Shown here: piece after piece, positions 35,811-44,703 of the stretch
Position numbering within the stretch: position 1 is the first letter of the stretch
How the letters are laid out: every line of letters starts with the position of its first letter
Source: Chloroflexota bacterium
GTDB taxonomy: Bacteria; Chloroflexota; UBA11872; VXOZ01
DNA length: 64,000 nucleotides
NCBI GenBank assembly: GCA_012270555.1
Contig: JAAXIC010000013.1
Coordinates: 1 to 64,000 of the forward strand
Direction: 5' to 3'
Position numbers and translations under genes: made by a program
Notes under the pieces: model-generated
What the model was told of the DNA's origin: nothing
What the model saw: only the letters and a program-made list of their open reading frames with translations
Databases searched by the model: none

Positions 35811-36329
35811 CTAGGTAGTGATGGATGCTGTGCCTTCAGCATCACGCTTGGGGAAATCGAAGTCGATGAGGGTGCCGCACTTTCTTTCTACGTCCCGCCA
35901 GGACGTCACGTCAAGTTGCAGACGCACGATAGCGCACGTGGGGAGTTCGCCGACAAAATCCCTGGACAACATGTTGCTGAGATCCGTAAAGCCAGGGTTG
36001 TGACCGACCAGGGCCACATTGCCGTAGGTATCATCGACGCTTCTGACTATGCGCAGCAGTTGGTCCGTCCCAGCGTGGTAGATGCCCTCATTAAACGCAA
36101 TGCGCGACTTTTCGTAGCCAATCTCCTTTGCCAAACGCCTCGCGGTGCTGCGCGCGCGCTTGGCAGGGCTGGAAATCAAGGAATCCGGCATGAACCCAAT
36201 GAGCGCCAGCCGTTGACCCATGGTGACAGCGTCCCGCTTGCCCCTCCGGTTCAATGGCCGCGCGGAGTCCTCCATGCCAAGTTCTTTCCAACTGGACTTC
36301 GCGTGCCGTATCAACGTGAGCAGTTTCAT
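35811..36329 (-). CDS. SixA-type histidine phosphatase
   Basis: 172 residues, phosphohistidine/histidine phosphatase family. LIRHAKSSWKELGMEDSARPLNRRGKRDA has the catalytic RHA (His9) as in SixA, SPAKRARSTARRLA is the second basic motif and ALVGHNPGF holds the second His. SixA removes phosphate from His-phosphorylated proteins; that role here is inferred. It is the last gene of a group with DUF1854 and an ABC exporter; the gap to DUF1854 is 8 bp. Confidence 0.88.
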   Translation of the reverse strand: MKLLTLIRHAKSSWKELGMEDSARPLNRRGKRDAVTMGQRLALIGFMPDSLISSPAKRARSTARRLAKEIGYEKSRIAFNEGIYHAGTDQLLRIVRSVDDTYGNVALVGHNPGFTDLSNMLSRDFVGELPTCAIVRLQLDVTSWRDVERKCGTLIDFDFPKRDAEGTASITT

Positions 36330-36337
36330 CTCACACC

Positions 36338-36871
36338 TTAGAGCAACAAATCAAAATACCGCTTGCTCTTTTCATCCAATTCCCGGAGATCAGGAATGTG
36401 AAACCGATTGCCGTCAATATCTATGATGAGTATTTCATGCTCTGAAGGCAAGAGCACCGAGTCGAGTTCCCAGCGCATGACAAATTCACGCATGCCGTGG
36501 TCGGTCTCCACGGTCCAGAATGACGTGCGCCACTCGTTGCGGTAGGCGCGCACGGAGCGAATGCGGTACACCCGGTAGTAGCTCTCCAGTGAGGCAAAGA
36601 GGATACTCTGGGACTCCGCGTCTAACTCGTCGGGGTTCTCAATCAGGCAGAACTCTTTGTCTTTTGTGTCGAGAATCGAGACGTACTGCTTCTGCGAAAG
36701 CGGAAACGCCCAGACAGCCTTGCCCCGCAACAGGCAGCGGTCATCGACGATCTCCGCCCGCAATTCGCCACCAGGGCCCCTCATAAACCGGATCTGACTG
36801 GGGTCAGTGGTCCCGGCGCCAATATCAGAGATGCGCACGGCCTCTGTTTCTTTTAGCATTGTTTCGTTCAA
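36338..36871 (-). CDS. DUF1854-family protein linked to an ABC exporter
   Basis: 177 residues. The core RAEIVDDRCLLRGKAVWAFPLS, FCLIENPDELDAESQSILFASLE and the second half RNEWRTSFWTVETDHGMREFVMRW through DIDGNRFHIPDLRELD match the DUF1854 family. In other bacteria DUF1854 proteins sit beside the same kind of ABC transporter, sometimes near cyanophycin genes; no such genes are here. The function is unknown. It lies between the ABC gene (163 bp upstream) and sixA-like gene (8 bp), all on the minus strand. Confidence 0.82.
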   Translation of the reverse strand: MNETMLKETEAVRISDIGAGTTDPSQIRFMRGPGGELRAEIVDDRCLLRGKAVWAFPLSQKQYVSILDTKDKEFCLIENPDELDAESQSILFASLESYYRVYRIRSVRAYRNEWRTSFWTVETDHGMREFVMRWELDSVLLPSEHEILIIDIDGNRFHIPDLRELDEKSKRYFDLLL

Positions 36872-37034
36872 TAGGAGCCTCTTCCGCTAAGCCTTTGCTG
36901 AAGAATCGAATTTCCGCGCATGAGGCGGACCTTAGAGCCCATAGCGGCGCACAAACATACGCAAGCGAATGTAGACTTCATTGTCGAATGCACGTAGGTT
37001 CACGCCAACCGGCGCCCCCATAGTGTCACGAGCA

Positions 37035-39326
37035 TTAGCGCTCAACCGCCCGCAAACGGGAGACCGTACGCTGCATCTCCACCAACTTGTGGTATATCCC
37101 GCGCTTGGACAACAGTTCCTCATGAGTCCCAATCTCCGCAACAGCGCCTTCTTCCATGACAACTAACCGATCTGCATTGCGCAGCGTGGACAGCCGGTGC
37201 GCGATGGCGAAGGTCGTTCTTCCTTTGATCAAGCGACTGATGGCCTGCTGGATCGCGAATTCCGTCTCCGTGTCAACCGACGCCGTGGCTTCATCGAGGA
37301 TGAGAATGCGCGGGTCCTTGAGCACTGCCCGCGCGATTGACACACGTTGCTTCTCTCCCGTCGACAAACGATTGCCGCGCTCGCCGACGAGGGTATCGTA
37401 GCCCTCCGGCTTGGCCACAATGAAGTCATGGGCGTTCGCCGCCCGGGCAGCAGCTATCACCTCCGGCAAGTCCGCCGTGGGTTTCGAGTAGCGGATGTTT
37501 TCCAGTATGGTGCCGCTGAAGAGGAATGGCTCCTGCAAGACCACGCCGATCTGGTCGCGCAGGCAGGTCAGCTCGATGTCGCGAATGTCGTGGCCGTCGA
37601 TGAGCACCTCTCCGTGGTCGGCCTCGTAAAAGCGACACACCAGGTGCGCCGTAGTGCTTTTGCCCGCCCCCGACTTGCCCACCAACCCGATCATCTCGCC
37701 GGGTTGCACGTGCAGGTCGATTTTCTTGAGCACGGGTTTCGTCTTATCATAGCCGAACGTGACCTCACGAAACTCAACTTCGCCCCTGAGCGGGCGGGGC
37801 GTGAGCTTTCCCGGCTGACCGAAAGGTTCGGTCGGCGTGTCCATGACGTCGAAGATGCGGTCGGCCCCCACCAACGCCCGCGACATCCAGTTATAGATGC
37901 GGTTGAACCACTGTAAGGGACCGTAAAGCATCCAAAGGAACTGGATAAAAGCTACTAGGCTACCCAGCGACAGAGAACCGCCAATTATTGCGGTGCCACC
38001 GGCATACCAGGCGATAAAAACCCCCGCGCCGGTAACGAAGTTCAGAATCGCAAAGGACCCATCCCAAAACCGGGCTTCGTGTACCGTCGCCCTGGCAACC
38101 GCTTCGTTGCGGCGGTCGAAGCGGCCAATCTCCGCCTCTTCCTGCGCGAAGGCCTTCGCGACGCGAATACCCAAGAGCGATTCGTTCAGTTGGCCGTGCA
38201 AGAGCGCCCAGTTTTGCGAGACCCGCGACCAGAGCAAACGCATGCGCTTTACCAGCGCCGTACCTCCCATCACGACGAAAGGCACGGGCAGGAGGACAAA
38301 TAGCGTAACCTGCCAACTCATGAGAAGCAGGATGGTGAGCACGCCCAGAAGCGTGACACTATGGACAACCAAATACGGCGCGCCGTCAATGAGAAAGTAG
38401 TTGAGACTCTCCGTGTCCCTTGTAACCAGCGATAGTAAGTTGCCCTGCCCTTTGCGGTTGTGAAACGTCAGAGACATACGTTCTAAGACCTGATAGAGTT
38501 GCGCGCGCATATTGGCAATCACGCGCGTGCTCAACCATGCCCCAATCCAACTACCGGCGACTTCGAGGCCGCCGTTCCCCAGGTTTACGGCCACCAGCGC
38601 TGCCACAAGCCAGGCAAGCATTACCAGACTCTCCGAGGGCGTCCGTATACCGGCCTCTATCACATTGGGCGCCAGCACATCGTCAATCAAGGTTCTCGAA
38701 ATGAGGGGCGGAATGAGGTTTAGCAGAGCGCGGCCCAGGGTGGTTATGACAAGCAAAGCCGCCAGGAACTTATAGGGTGCAAGGTAACTGGCAATGCGCA
38801 GCATGACTGCCATCTTGCGGACACAGCGGGGACAGTTGCGTTCCCTATCCGGCAGGAGCGCCTGGCACTTCTGGCAGCGGGCGCGAGGGATGTCCGTGGT
38901 TACGGCGAAGGGCTCGTCTTTCGCTAACTGCTGAATGCCGCGGGCGATCTCCGTGAACTTGGCGCCGAGGGAGCTAGAGTACTCGATGACGGGCGTGAAG
39001 TAACCGTTGCGCTTTACTTCAAGACGACCGCCGCCGACAAGCGGCTCGGCGCGCGCGTCTGAAATCTCGGTGAGGTCCATGCTTACCGCGCCGTCGACAC
39101 CCGGCGCTTGGTCGGAGAGCACAACGACACGCTTATTGGTGAGCATGATCCAGCGCACGCCAAAGCGGCCGTCATGCCGAATATCCGACATGGCGACCAG
39201 CAGCGTCTCCTCACCGGGCAAAACCGACTCGCGCCATTGGGCCTCGATCTCGGGCGGCAACGTGTCAAAGACAACCATACGCAAACTCAGTTGAAGTACA
39301 AGAAGAGCATCTAACTGCGACCGCAA
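37035..39326 (-). CDS. ABC transporter (exporter type) with N-terminal PH-like and zinc-ribbon domain
   Basis: 763 residues, longer than a standard 580-600-residue half exporter. Residues about 25-145 look like a PH-like domain (RWIMLTNKRVVVLSD), then CQKCQALLPDRERNCPRC (151-168) is a zinc ribbon with four Cys. Six membrane segments follow, and the ATPase domain has GLVGKSGAGKSTT (Walker A, near 545-560), RLSTGEKQRVSIARAVL as signature and ILILDEATASVD (Walker B). The signature reads LSTGE, not LSGGE, a small variation. Substrate unknown. The start could be the internal Met at 39278; no ribosome site decides. DUF1854 follows. Confidence 0.88.
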   Translation of the reverse strand: MRSQLDALLVLQLSLRMVVFDTLPPEIEAQWRESVLPGEETLLVAMSDIRHDGRFGVRWIMLTNKRVVVLSDQAPGVDGAVSMDLTEISDARAEPLVGGGRLEVKRNGYFTPVIEYSSSLGAKFTEIARGIQQLAKDEPFAVTTDIPRARCQKCQALLPDRERNCPRCVRKMAVMLRIASYLAPYKFLAALLVITTLGRALLNLIPPLISRTLIDDVLAPNVIEAGIRTPSESLVMLAWLVAALVAVNLGNGGLEVAGSWIGAWLSTRVIANMRAQLYQVLERMSLTFHNRKGQGNLLSLVTRDTESLNYFLIDGAPYLVVHSVTLLGVLTILLLMSWQVTLFVLLPVPFVVMGGTALVKRMRLLWSRVSQNWALLHGQLNESLLGIRVAKAFAQEEAEIGRFDRRNEAVARATVHEARFWDGSFAILNFVTGAGVFIAWYAGGTAIIGGSLSLGSLVAFIQFLWMLYGPLQWFNRIYNWMSRALVGADRIFDVMDTPTEPFGQPGKLTPRPLRGEVEFREVTFGYDKTKPVLKKIDLHVQPGEMIGLVGKSGAGKSTTAHLVCRFYEADHGEVLIDGHDIRDIELTCLRDQIGVVLQEPFLFSGTILENIRYSKPTADLPEVIAAARAANAHDFIVAKPEGYDTLVGERGNRLSTGEKQRVSIARAVLKDPRILILDEATASVDTETEFAIQQAISRLIKGRTTFAIAHRLSTLRNADRLVVMEEGAVAEIGTHEELLSKRGIYHKLVEMQRTVSRLRAVER

Positions 39327-39478
39327 CCAAGAACTGCTTCCTGCTCAGGAATGTGTCTCAGTATGGGGTCAAATTGATACAGGGTTATTGATAGAGAATC
39401 TAGTGTACCGCACCTACGCGCTTTTGCAATGCTCGCGCGAAGAAATCGGGCCCTCATTCAGTATGTTCAGTCCGTGCC

Positions 39479-40528
39479 TTAGGAGGACTGGTACTTACGT
39501 ACATTGGCGTTGTGCTCCTCCAGCGTGCGGCTAAAGACGTGGGAGCCGTCGCCTACCGCCACGAAGTAGTAGTAGTCCGTCGTCGCAGGAGCCGCCACCG
39601 CCTGCAGCGCGGCCAGGCCGGGATTGCAAATCGGGCCGGGCGGCAAGCCGGCGTTGGCGTAGGTGTTGTAAGGCGACTCGACCCGTAGATCGTCATAGGT
39701 CACGGTTTTCTTCCACCAGCGGCCCTCAGAGTCCTGATAGCCAAGGGCATACTGAACGGTAGGGTCTGCCTGCAATGGCATCCCAATGCGCAGCCGATTG
39801 TAGAAGACGCTGGCAATGGTGGGTCTTTCCGCCGCGACTTGCGCTTCACGCTCGATGATGGCAGCCAGGGTCACCGCCTGGTGCAAGTTGAGGCCGTTGG
39901 CTTGAAAGCCCTCGGTCACGGCGCCGCCTATCTTGCTGGCAAACTGGTCCAAGAGGCGGTCGACAAACTGTCCTGTGCTCGTCTCCTGCTCGATACGATA
40001 CGTGTCCGGAAAGAGGTAGCCTTCCAGCGAGGTTGAGTCCGGCAGATCCGCCAGAAAGCCGCGCTCCGGCTTCGGGCTCGCCGTCAGGATAAGAAACTCG
40101 CTTGCATTCAGCACATTCTGTGCCTGCAGGTATGCCGCCATTTGCTCCCGGCGCCAGCCCTCGATGAGCGTGAGAATCCTCTCATGCGTCTCGGCCTTCT
40201 GGAGCGCTTGGATTGCCTCATCTACCGTCATATTGCGCCGCAACACATGCTGTCCGGCCTGAAATGAACCATCCACACCGGTTTGTCGAGCGCGCAGGCG
40301 GAAAGCCAATGTGCTGCGGATAACGCCGGCCTCTCGCAACAGATCCGCGATCTGTTCCGTCGTGCTGCCGGGGGGAATCGTGAGTACAACCTCGCCGCCG
40401 ACTTCTCGTTGCGGTGCGGATTCTGAATCTGAAGACCCGTCTAGGAACCCGCAGCCGGCGGCAATGTGAACCGTAGCAGGGAACAGGAGCGCGCGTAGCA
40501 ATGCCCGTCGTGACAGATAGTTGGTCAT
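39479..40528 (-). CDS. mltG: endolytic transglycosylase MltG (lipoprotein-like)
   Basis: 349 residues. The N-terminus has a signal (RALLRALLFPATVHIAAGCGF) with a lipobox-like AAGC, so it may be lipid-anchored instead of having the usual transmembrane helix. A LysM-like piece (VVLTIPPGSTTEQIADLLREAGVI) follows, and the YceG domain carries the catalytic Glu in LAAIIEREAQV; LEGYLFPDTYRI and YNTYANAGLPPGPICNPGLAALQA are hallmark motifs. It would cut nascent glycan strands and end their growth. It overlaps functionally with the RuvX gene, which lies 16 bp upstream. Confidence 0.93.
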   Translation of the reverse strand: MTNYLSRRALLRALLFPATVHIAAGCGFLDGSSDSESAPQREVGGEVVLTIPPGSTTEQIADLLREAGVIRSTLAFRLRARQTGVDGSFQAGQHVLRRNMTVDEAIQALQKAETHERILTLIEGWRREQMAAYLQAQNVLNASEFLILTASPKPERGFLADLPDSTSLEGYLFPDTYRIEQETSTGQFVDRLLDQFASKIGGAVTEGFQANGLNLHQAVTLAAIIEREAQVAAERPTIASVFYNRLRIGMPLQADPTVQYALGYQDSEGRWWKKTVTYDDLRVESPYNTYANAGLPPGPICNPGLAALQAVAAPATTDYYYFVAVGDGSHVFSRTLEEHNANVRKYQSS

Positions 40529-40544
40529 AGACCCATTGTACGAC

Positions 40545-40988
40545 TCATTCGCGTTCTGCGCGACGCGAAGAGCAACCTACCTCCCGCTGTGCGGCAAAGT
40601 AGGTTTCAAGAATAACTGCGGCCGCGGCGGCATCGAGCGGGGCCTTGCGGCGCGCGCGCGTGGGACTGGCCTGCAAGCGTTCTTCCGCGATCACTGTCGA
40701 AAAGCGCTCATCCCAAAAGACTACGGGCATGCCGAGCGACTTCCCAAGCCGCTCGCCCTCCTTCTTGATGCGTTCCCCCTGGTAGTGCAAGGCCCCGTCG
40801 AGACTGACCGGCAGGCCGACAACGAGCGTGTCCGCTTGCTGCTCTGTGAGCAGTCGTCGCACGGCAGCGCTGTCTTGGCGCCACGAGCGTCGCTGAATCG
40901 TTGTCAACGGCGTGGCGATGCCGACGCGCGCGTCGCCGCAAGCCACGCCAATTCGTCGTTCACCCAGATCGAGACAGAGTACTCGCAT
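40545..40988 (-). CDS. ruvX: Holliday junction resolvase-like protein RuvX (YqgF)
   Basis: 147 residues, RNase H fold. VLCLDLGERRIGVACGD gives the first catalytic Asp and VVGLPVSLDGALHYQGERIKK, WDERFSTVIAEERL and DAAAAAVILETYF complete the family pattern. The family processes pre-16S rRNA 5' ends in Escherichia coli; Holliday junction cleavage is also reported for some members. It lies between mltG and the baseplate-J-like gene, both on the minus strand, a common grouping. Confidence 0.94.
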   Translation of the reverse strand: MRVLCLDLGERRIGVACGDARVGIATPLTTIQRRSWRQDSAAVRRLLTEQQADTLVVGLPVSLDGALHYQGERIKKEGERLGKSLGMPVVFWDERFSTVIAEERLQASPTRARRKAPLDAAAAAVILETYFAAQREVGCSSRRAERE

Positions 40989-41006
40989 AATTCCTCGACG
41001 GAGACG

Positions 41007-42632
41007 TCATACAGCAATCTGAAGCGGTTCCACTACCTCGATGCTGATACGAAACCACAACCGCGGCATGCGATCGTACCAGTCCGGCCCCATCTCAAGC
41101 GTAAAGTCACCGACTCCCGCAAGATTGTCCAGATAAGCCTCCGCCTCTTCACGCGTTTTGTTCGCCAGGTCTCGCCGAACCTTGCCCAGGTTCCAGGTAG
41201 ACACGAGGTCGCTCTGCGCCTCCAGCGTAAACCGAACCACACCCTCGGCTATCCCAGCATCGCCCGGTTCGCCTAATTGGACAGTATCAGGAACCAGCGC
41301 GTACGCCTCGAATTGATTCTCCACAATGCGCGCCAGAATGATCGGCGCTACGTCTGCCAGGTACACGTAGGAGATTGCGGTACCGCGCAGCTTCACTTTC
41401 ATGCGCAACGTCACCTGGCCGCCCTCTTCACCAGCCGTTCTATCGTACTCTGCCGTGTCAACGATTATGTCGTCATCCCAAGGTACGAAGAAGCTCTCCG
41501 TCGGGTTGACCTCCCCGCCCAACCGGTTCCATACACGCTGCTTGAGAACTTCGCGCAGTTGCTGATAGAGTTGCAACCGGTCCTGTTGTGTCACGAAAGT
41601 GACGACGCGCTCCCCACCCCCCTGAATCGGCCAATTGTTGTTGACGATCAGGCGCTGGTTGAGTGACTGGTCCTCAATATGTGTAATCGCATTGGACTCC
41701 ACGTTACCGATAGGACCAGGTACTTCTGCCACAACCTCAACACGTTTCGCGCCGAACTCGCCGCTCGTGCCGGACGTAGGCGGAATACTCACCTCCGCCG
41801 CGGTCACGTACCTTCGATTGTCATTAGTTAAGACGATAGTCCCCTTGGGTACGACAACAGGTTGCGAGATCCTGTTGCTGAAAACTACCGATCCTTCTGC
41901 CCGTCCGGACGGTTCGTTTCGCTTCCCCGTGGCCGATATAGTCAACTCATCCGTTTCTTCAAGTACCACCAACTGGGCCGGTATCTGACCGGTTGCGGCG
42001 TTAAGGCGGCTCACCTGCGGATCAGCCAGCAACTGCAATACCGTGCTGTAGCGTCGCTGCACCGGCGTGAGCTCGATCTTGGCGCTCGGCAGCACCACGT
42101 AGAGCGCGCCCCACACAACGAACAGCAGCACCACGATCAGCGTGGCCAAAGCAAGAATGGTAGAAAGCGATCGTTCTATCGGGAGCGACCTCCTGCCCCT
42201 GCGCTCACTTGACCGTCCGGTCGCGACGCTGGCAGAGGGAGTAGCGCGTATGGTTCTCTCTGCGACGTTAGACTCCGCAACGCCAGTCTTGACCACCTTC
42301 GTCGCGGCAACGCCAGCGGCAGAAGCTTTGGGCCCGCGTTCCCTCTGCTCAGGCGCGTGCAGAGCGCCCAGAGAACTAACCGCTTTGATGCCCACGTCGC
42401 TTGCGATACTCCGTACGGCGCGATCGCCGCAGACCAAGGTAAGATCAAGGTCGAGGTCCTCCGCCTGGCGCTGCAAGAACTCGAGATTCTCCCTGCTATG
42501 CAATGCCGGGCAGTTGTTCGCGACGAGCACTACCGGAGATCCCCGCCTGCGTTGGAGCTTGACAACGATCGCGGGAATCTCATCGTCAGGGGCAGCATAG
42601 ACGGTCCGGCTGTTTGACTTGGAGCTTGCCAT
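41007..42632 (-). CDS. membrane-anchored baseplate-J/gp47-like protein
   Basis: 541 residues. Residues 1-160 are soluble and low in conservation (starting MASSKSNSRTVYAAPDDEIP), followed by one transmembrane helix (ALATLIVVLLFVVWGALYVVLP, about 172-193). The extracytoplasmic part resembles the Baseplate_J domain: GSVVFSNRISQPVVVPKGTIVLTND, VEVVAEVPGPIGNVESNAI and a C-terminal IVENQFEAYALVPDTVQLG. Bacterial chromosomal proteins of this type are widespread in Chloroflexota, and their role is not known. The short distance to ruvX (18 bp) suggests a transcript baseplate-J-like/ruvX/mltG. Confidence 0.75.
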   Translation of the reverse strand: MASSKSNSRTVYAAPDDEIPAIVVKLQRRRGSPVVLVANNCPALHSRENLEFLQRQAEDLDLDLTLVCGDRAVRSIASDVGIKAVSSLGALHAPEQRERGPKASAAGVAATKVVKTGVAESNVAERTIRATPSASVATGRSSERRGRRSLPIERSLSTILALATLIVVLLFVVWGALYVVLPSAKIELTPVQRRYSTVLQLLADPQVSRLNAATGQIPAQLVVLEETDELTISATGKRNEPSGRAEGSVVFSNRISQPVVVPKGTIVLTNDNRRYVTAAEVSIPPTSGTSGEFGAKRVEVVAEVPGPIGNVESNAITHIEDQSLNQRLIVNNNWPIQGGGERVVTFVTQQDRLQLYQQLREVLKQRVWNRLGGEVNPTESFFVPWDDDIIVDTAEYDRTAGEEGGQVTLRMKVKLRGTAISYVYLADVAPIILARIVENQFEAYALVPDTVQLGEPGDAGIAEGVVRFTLEAQSDLVSTWNLGKVRRDLANKTREEAEAYLDNLAGVGDFTLEMGPDWYDRMPRLWFRISIEVVEPLQIAV

Positions 42633-42802
42633 AGCCTGTAGCGGGCGCTAAGTGGAAGAGGGAAGCCAATCTCAGGGGAAAGCCGTTCAGGCACACACGT
42701 ATACTATACCCGAACCGGACACAAGAGTGGAATACAAAGGGGCAATCACTGGCAATACAGTGTCCACACCCGCGCACAGAACGCCAAGATCAGCACTCTT
42801 TC

Positions 42803-42831
42803 TTGACAGTGTTGCGTGTTGTCACTATAAT
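42803..42831 (+). promoter_or_regulatory. consensus sigma-70 promoter of solute-binding protein 1
   Basis: TTGACA (42803-42808), 17 bp, TATAAT (42826-42831): both hexamers match the consensus at all positions. It lies 54 bp before the start codon at 42885, so strong constitutive expression is expected. Confidence 0.85.
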
Positions 42832-42884
42832 CCACACTGCAAAATGTGGGTGAATGGGAATTACCCCGAACCAAGGAGGTTCTT

Positions 42885-44294
42885 ATGGAATCGCTGCATA
42901 CACCCCGTGGCATTAGCCGGCGACGGTTGCTCGCCGGCTTGGGACTTGGCACCGCCGGCGCTTTCCTCGCCGCGGCCTGTGGCGGCACGGCTGCCCCGGC
43001 CATGGAAGAGCAGGCCGAGGAAGCGGAAGCTCCCAAGGCCGAGGAAGAGATGAAGCAGGCCGAGGAAGCCGTGCCCGTGCAGTTCCTGCACTGGTGGATT
43101 CATCGCATCGATCCGGGCGGACTGGTACCGTGGGCCTTGGAAGAGTTCACGAACCGCACCGGCATCCCGGTGGAGGACGTGGGCCGGGATCCCATCGAGC
43201 CCGTACGCCAGCACTTCCGCACGACCATCGCGGCCGGTACGCCGGTGGACGTGGCCTTCAACTCCATCATTTGGGCCCGCGACCATTGGGACCTGGGCAT
43301 CTTGATGGACTACGGCCCGTACCTGCCCCAGTACCCGCACATCGGCGACGACCAGTACTTCGAGGCGTCGGGCCAGTTCCGCAAAGCGGAAGGCGCCACG
43401 TTCGGCATTCCCGTGATGGGGCCGGAGTCGACGTCGATCGTCATCAACGGCCAGTTGCTCATTGACGCCGGTTTTGACGAGAATGGCGGGGACATCAATA
43501 ACTGGAGCGACTTGGTCGCTGCCGCCCGTGCCATGACCAAGAAGGAAGGCAACCAGATCTCCGTCTCCGGATTCTTGTTGCATGCCGGTGTCGCCGGCTT
43601 GTCGCGCTGGGCGGGCTGGGTGCTCACGACAGGCACCGGCGCCTACGACGCGGAGCAATTCCAGGCGCAGTATAACACCGAGGAGGCGCGAGACACGTTG
43701 CAGTTCCTCTTTGACCTCTGGAATAAAGAAGAAATCAGCGCCAAGAACGAAGAGGGCGGCTCCGTTCCCGACCACTACAAGCTGCTGCAAGCCAATCAAG
43801 CCGGCATGCACCACGACATTAGCTCCACTCCGACGCTGCGGTACTTTGAAGTGCCCCGTGACTTCAAGTATTGGCAAATCGGTTTCCCGGCTCATGACGG
43901 TGCGAACGGCCAGTTTGCCACCTCGACGTGGATGAACCCGGTCGTCACGCCGTTGGGCGCGGGCAATCCGGATGGCGCGGTTGAGTTCATCAACTGGTTC
44001 TGCGGGCTTGAGGTAGCCTTGCATAAGATCGAGGTCAATAAGGCCGTCTCCCCGCGCCTCGATCTCTTTGCCCATGAAGCGTGGACCGCTGGCGTTGCCG
44101 ACCTTCCCGTGCTCCAGACGCGCGAAGATCTTGCCAGGCTGCCAGGTGTCTACCCTTACCGCCGCTTCTTGAAGCAGAACGCCGAAATTCGACCAATGCT
44201 TGATGATGCGGTCTTGGGCAAGGCAGATATCGCCACCACGCTGGCGCAAGCACACGAGCGCGCCAACCAGATCCTCCAAGAGGACCCAGAGTAG
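42885..44294 (+). CDS. Tat-exported lipoprotein, ABC sugar-type solute-binding protein 1
   Basis: 469 residues from ATG 42885, chosen because AAGGAGG ends 5 nt before it. The N-terminus SRRRLLAGLGLGTAGAFL is a twin-arginine signal and AAACGG a lipobox, so it is a Tat lipoprotein. A low-complexity Glu/Ala/Lys linker (EEQAEEAEAPKAEEEMKQAE) follows and then a family 1 type binding domain (VQFLHWWIHRIDPGG, PALEEFTNRTGIPV, WNKEEISAKNEEGG, TPLGAGNPDGAVEFINWF). It would deliver a solute, perhaps a sugar, to an ABC permease, but none is nearby. It is over 85% alike to the copy at 46013 by eye. Confidence 0.88.
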   Translation: MESLHTPRGISRRRLLAGLGLGTAGAFLAAACGGTAAPAMEEQAEEAEAPKAEEEMKQAEEAVPVQFLHWWIHRIDPGGLVPWALEEFTNRTGIPVEDVGRDPIEPVRQHFRTTIAAGTPVDVAFNSIIWARDHWDLGILMDYGPYLPQYPHIGDDQYFEASGQFRKAEGATFGIPVMGPESTSIVINGQLLIDAGFDENGGDINNWSDLVAAARAMTKKEGNQISVSGFLLHAGVAGLSRWAGWVLTTGTGAYDAEQFQAQYNTEEARDTLQFLFDLWNKEEISAKNEEGGSVPDHYKLLQANQAGMHHDISSTPTLRYFEVPRDFKYWQIGFPAHDGANGQFATSTWMNPVVTPLGAGNPDGAVEFINWFCGLEVALHKIEVNKAVSPRLDLFAHEAWTAGVADLPVLQTREDLARLPGVYPYRRFLKQNAEIRPMLDDAVLGKADIATTLAQAHERANQILQEDPE

Positions 44295-44328
44295 GCATTT
44301 GCCTATACTGCTAACGCACAGAGCGAAT

Positions 44329-44372
44329 AAAGCAGAGAGGCACACTGGAGTGTGCCTCTCTGCTTTATTTTG
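44329..44372 (+). terminator. strong terminator after solute-binding protein 1
   Basis: AAAGCAGAGAGGCACACT pairs fully with AGTGTGCCTCTCTGCTTT (44329-44346 with 44349-44366), followed by ATTTTGTG. A very stable hairpin 35 bp after the stop. Confidence 0.9.
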
Positions 44373-44703
44373 TGAATCCCTTTGTAATACGCGTATTCCG
44401 GCATCTCGGAAAAAGCTAGATTGCAGGCAACCCTGCGTGTGTACTTTCTGTCACACTCCAACGCCAAAGGAATTCTGCAAGAGTTTTTCTCGGAAGGTCT
44501 GTCTCTTGTCTCCCTGAATTTGCTTTCTGTCATAAAGTGCACATTGCCACAGACCCCTTAATCTGAATAATTCGGCATGTTCGTAAAAAATCTCTCAAGC
44601 TTATTGACTCGTCTATCGAAAAGTGCAACGCTAGAAGTATGTACGATCGTGCTGATTTATTTAGTTTAGTTGGCCAACATAGTGCTTCTAAGAGGAGGAC
44701 GCT
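44373..44703. other. intergenic, AT-rich
   Basis: 331 bp between the terminator and the Cys-rich gene, lower in GC than its neighbours. A ribosome site AAGAGGAGG lies directly before ATG 44704. No promoter of good match was found. Confidence 0.45.

Noticed and set aside
42861-44345. 494-residue minus-strand open frame opposite solute-binding protein 1
   Set aside because: It mirrors a gene with signal peptide, promoter and terminator; no ribosome site or family motif, and the frame is a by-product of biased codon use.
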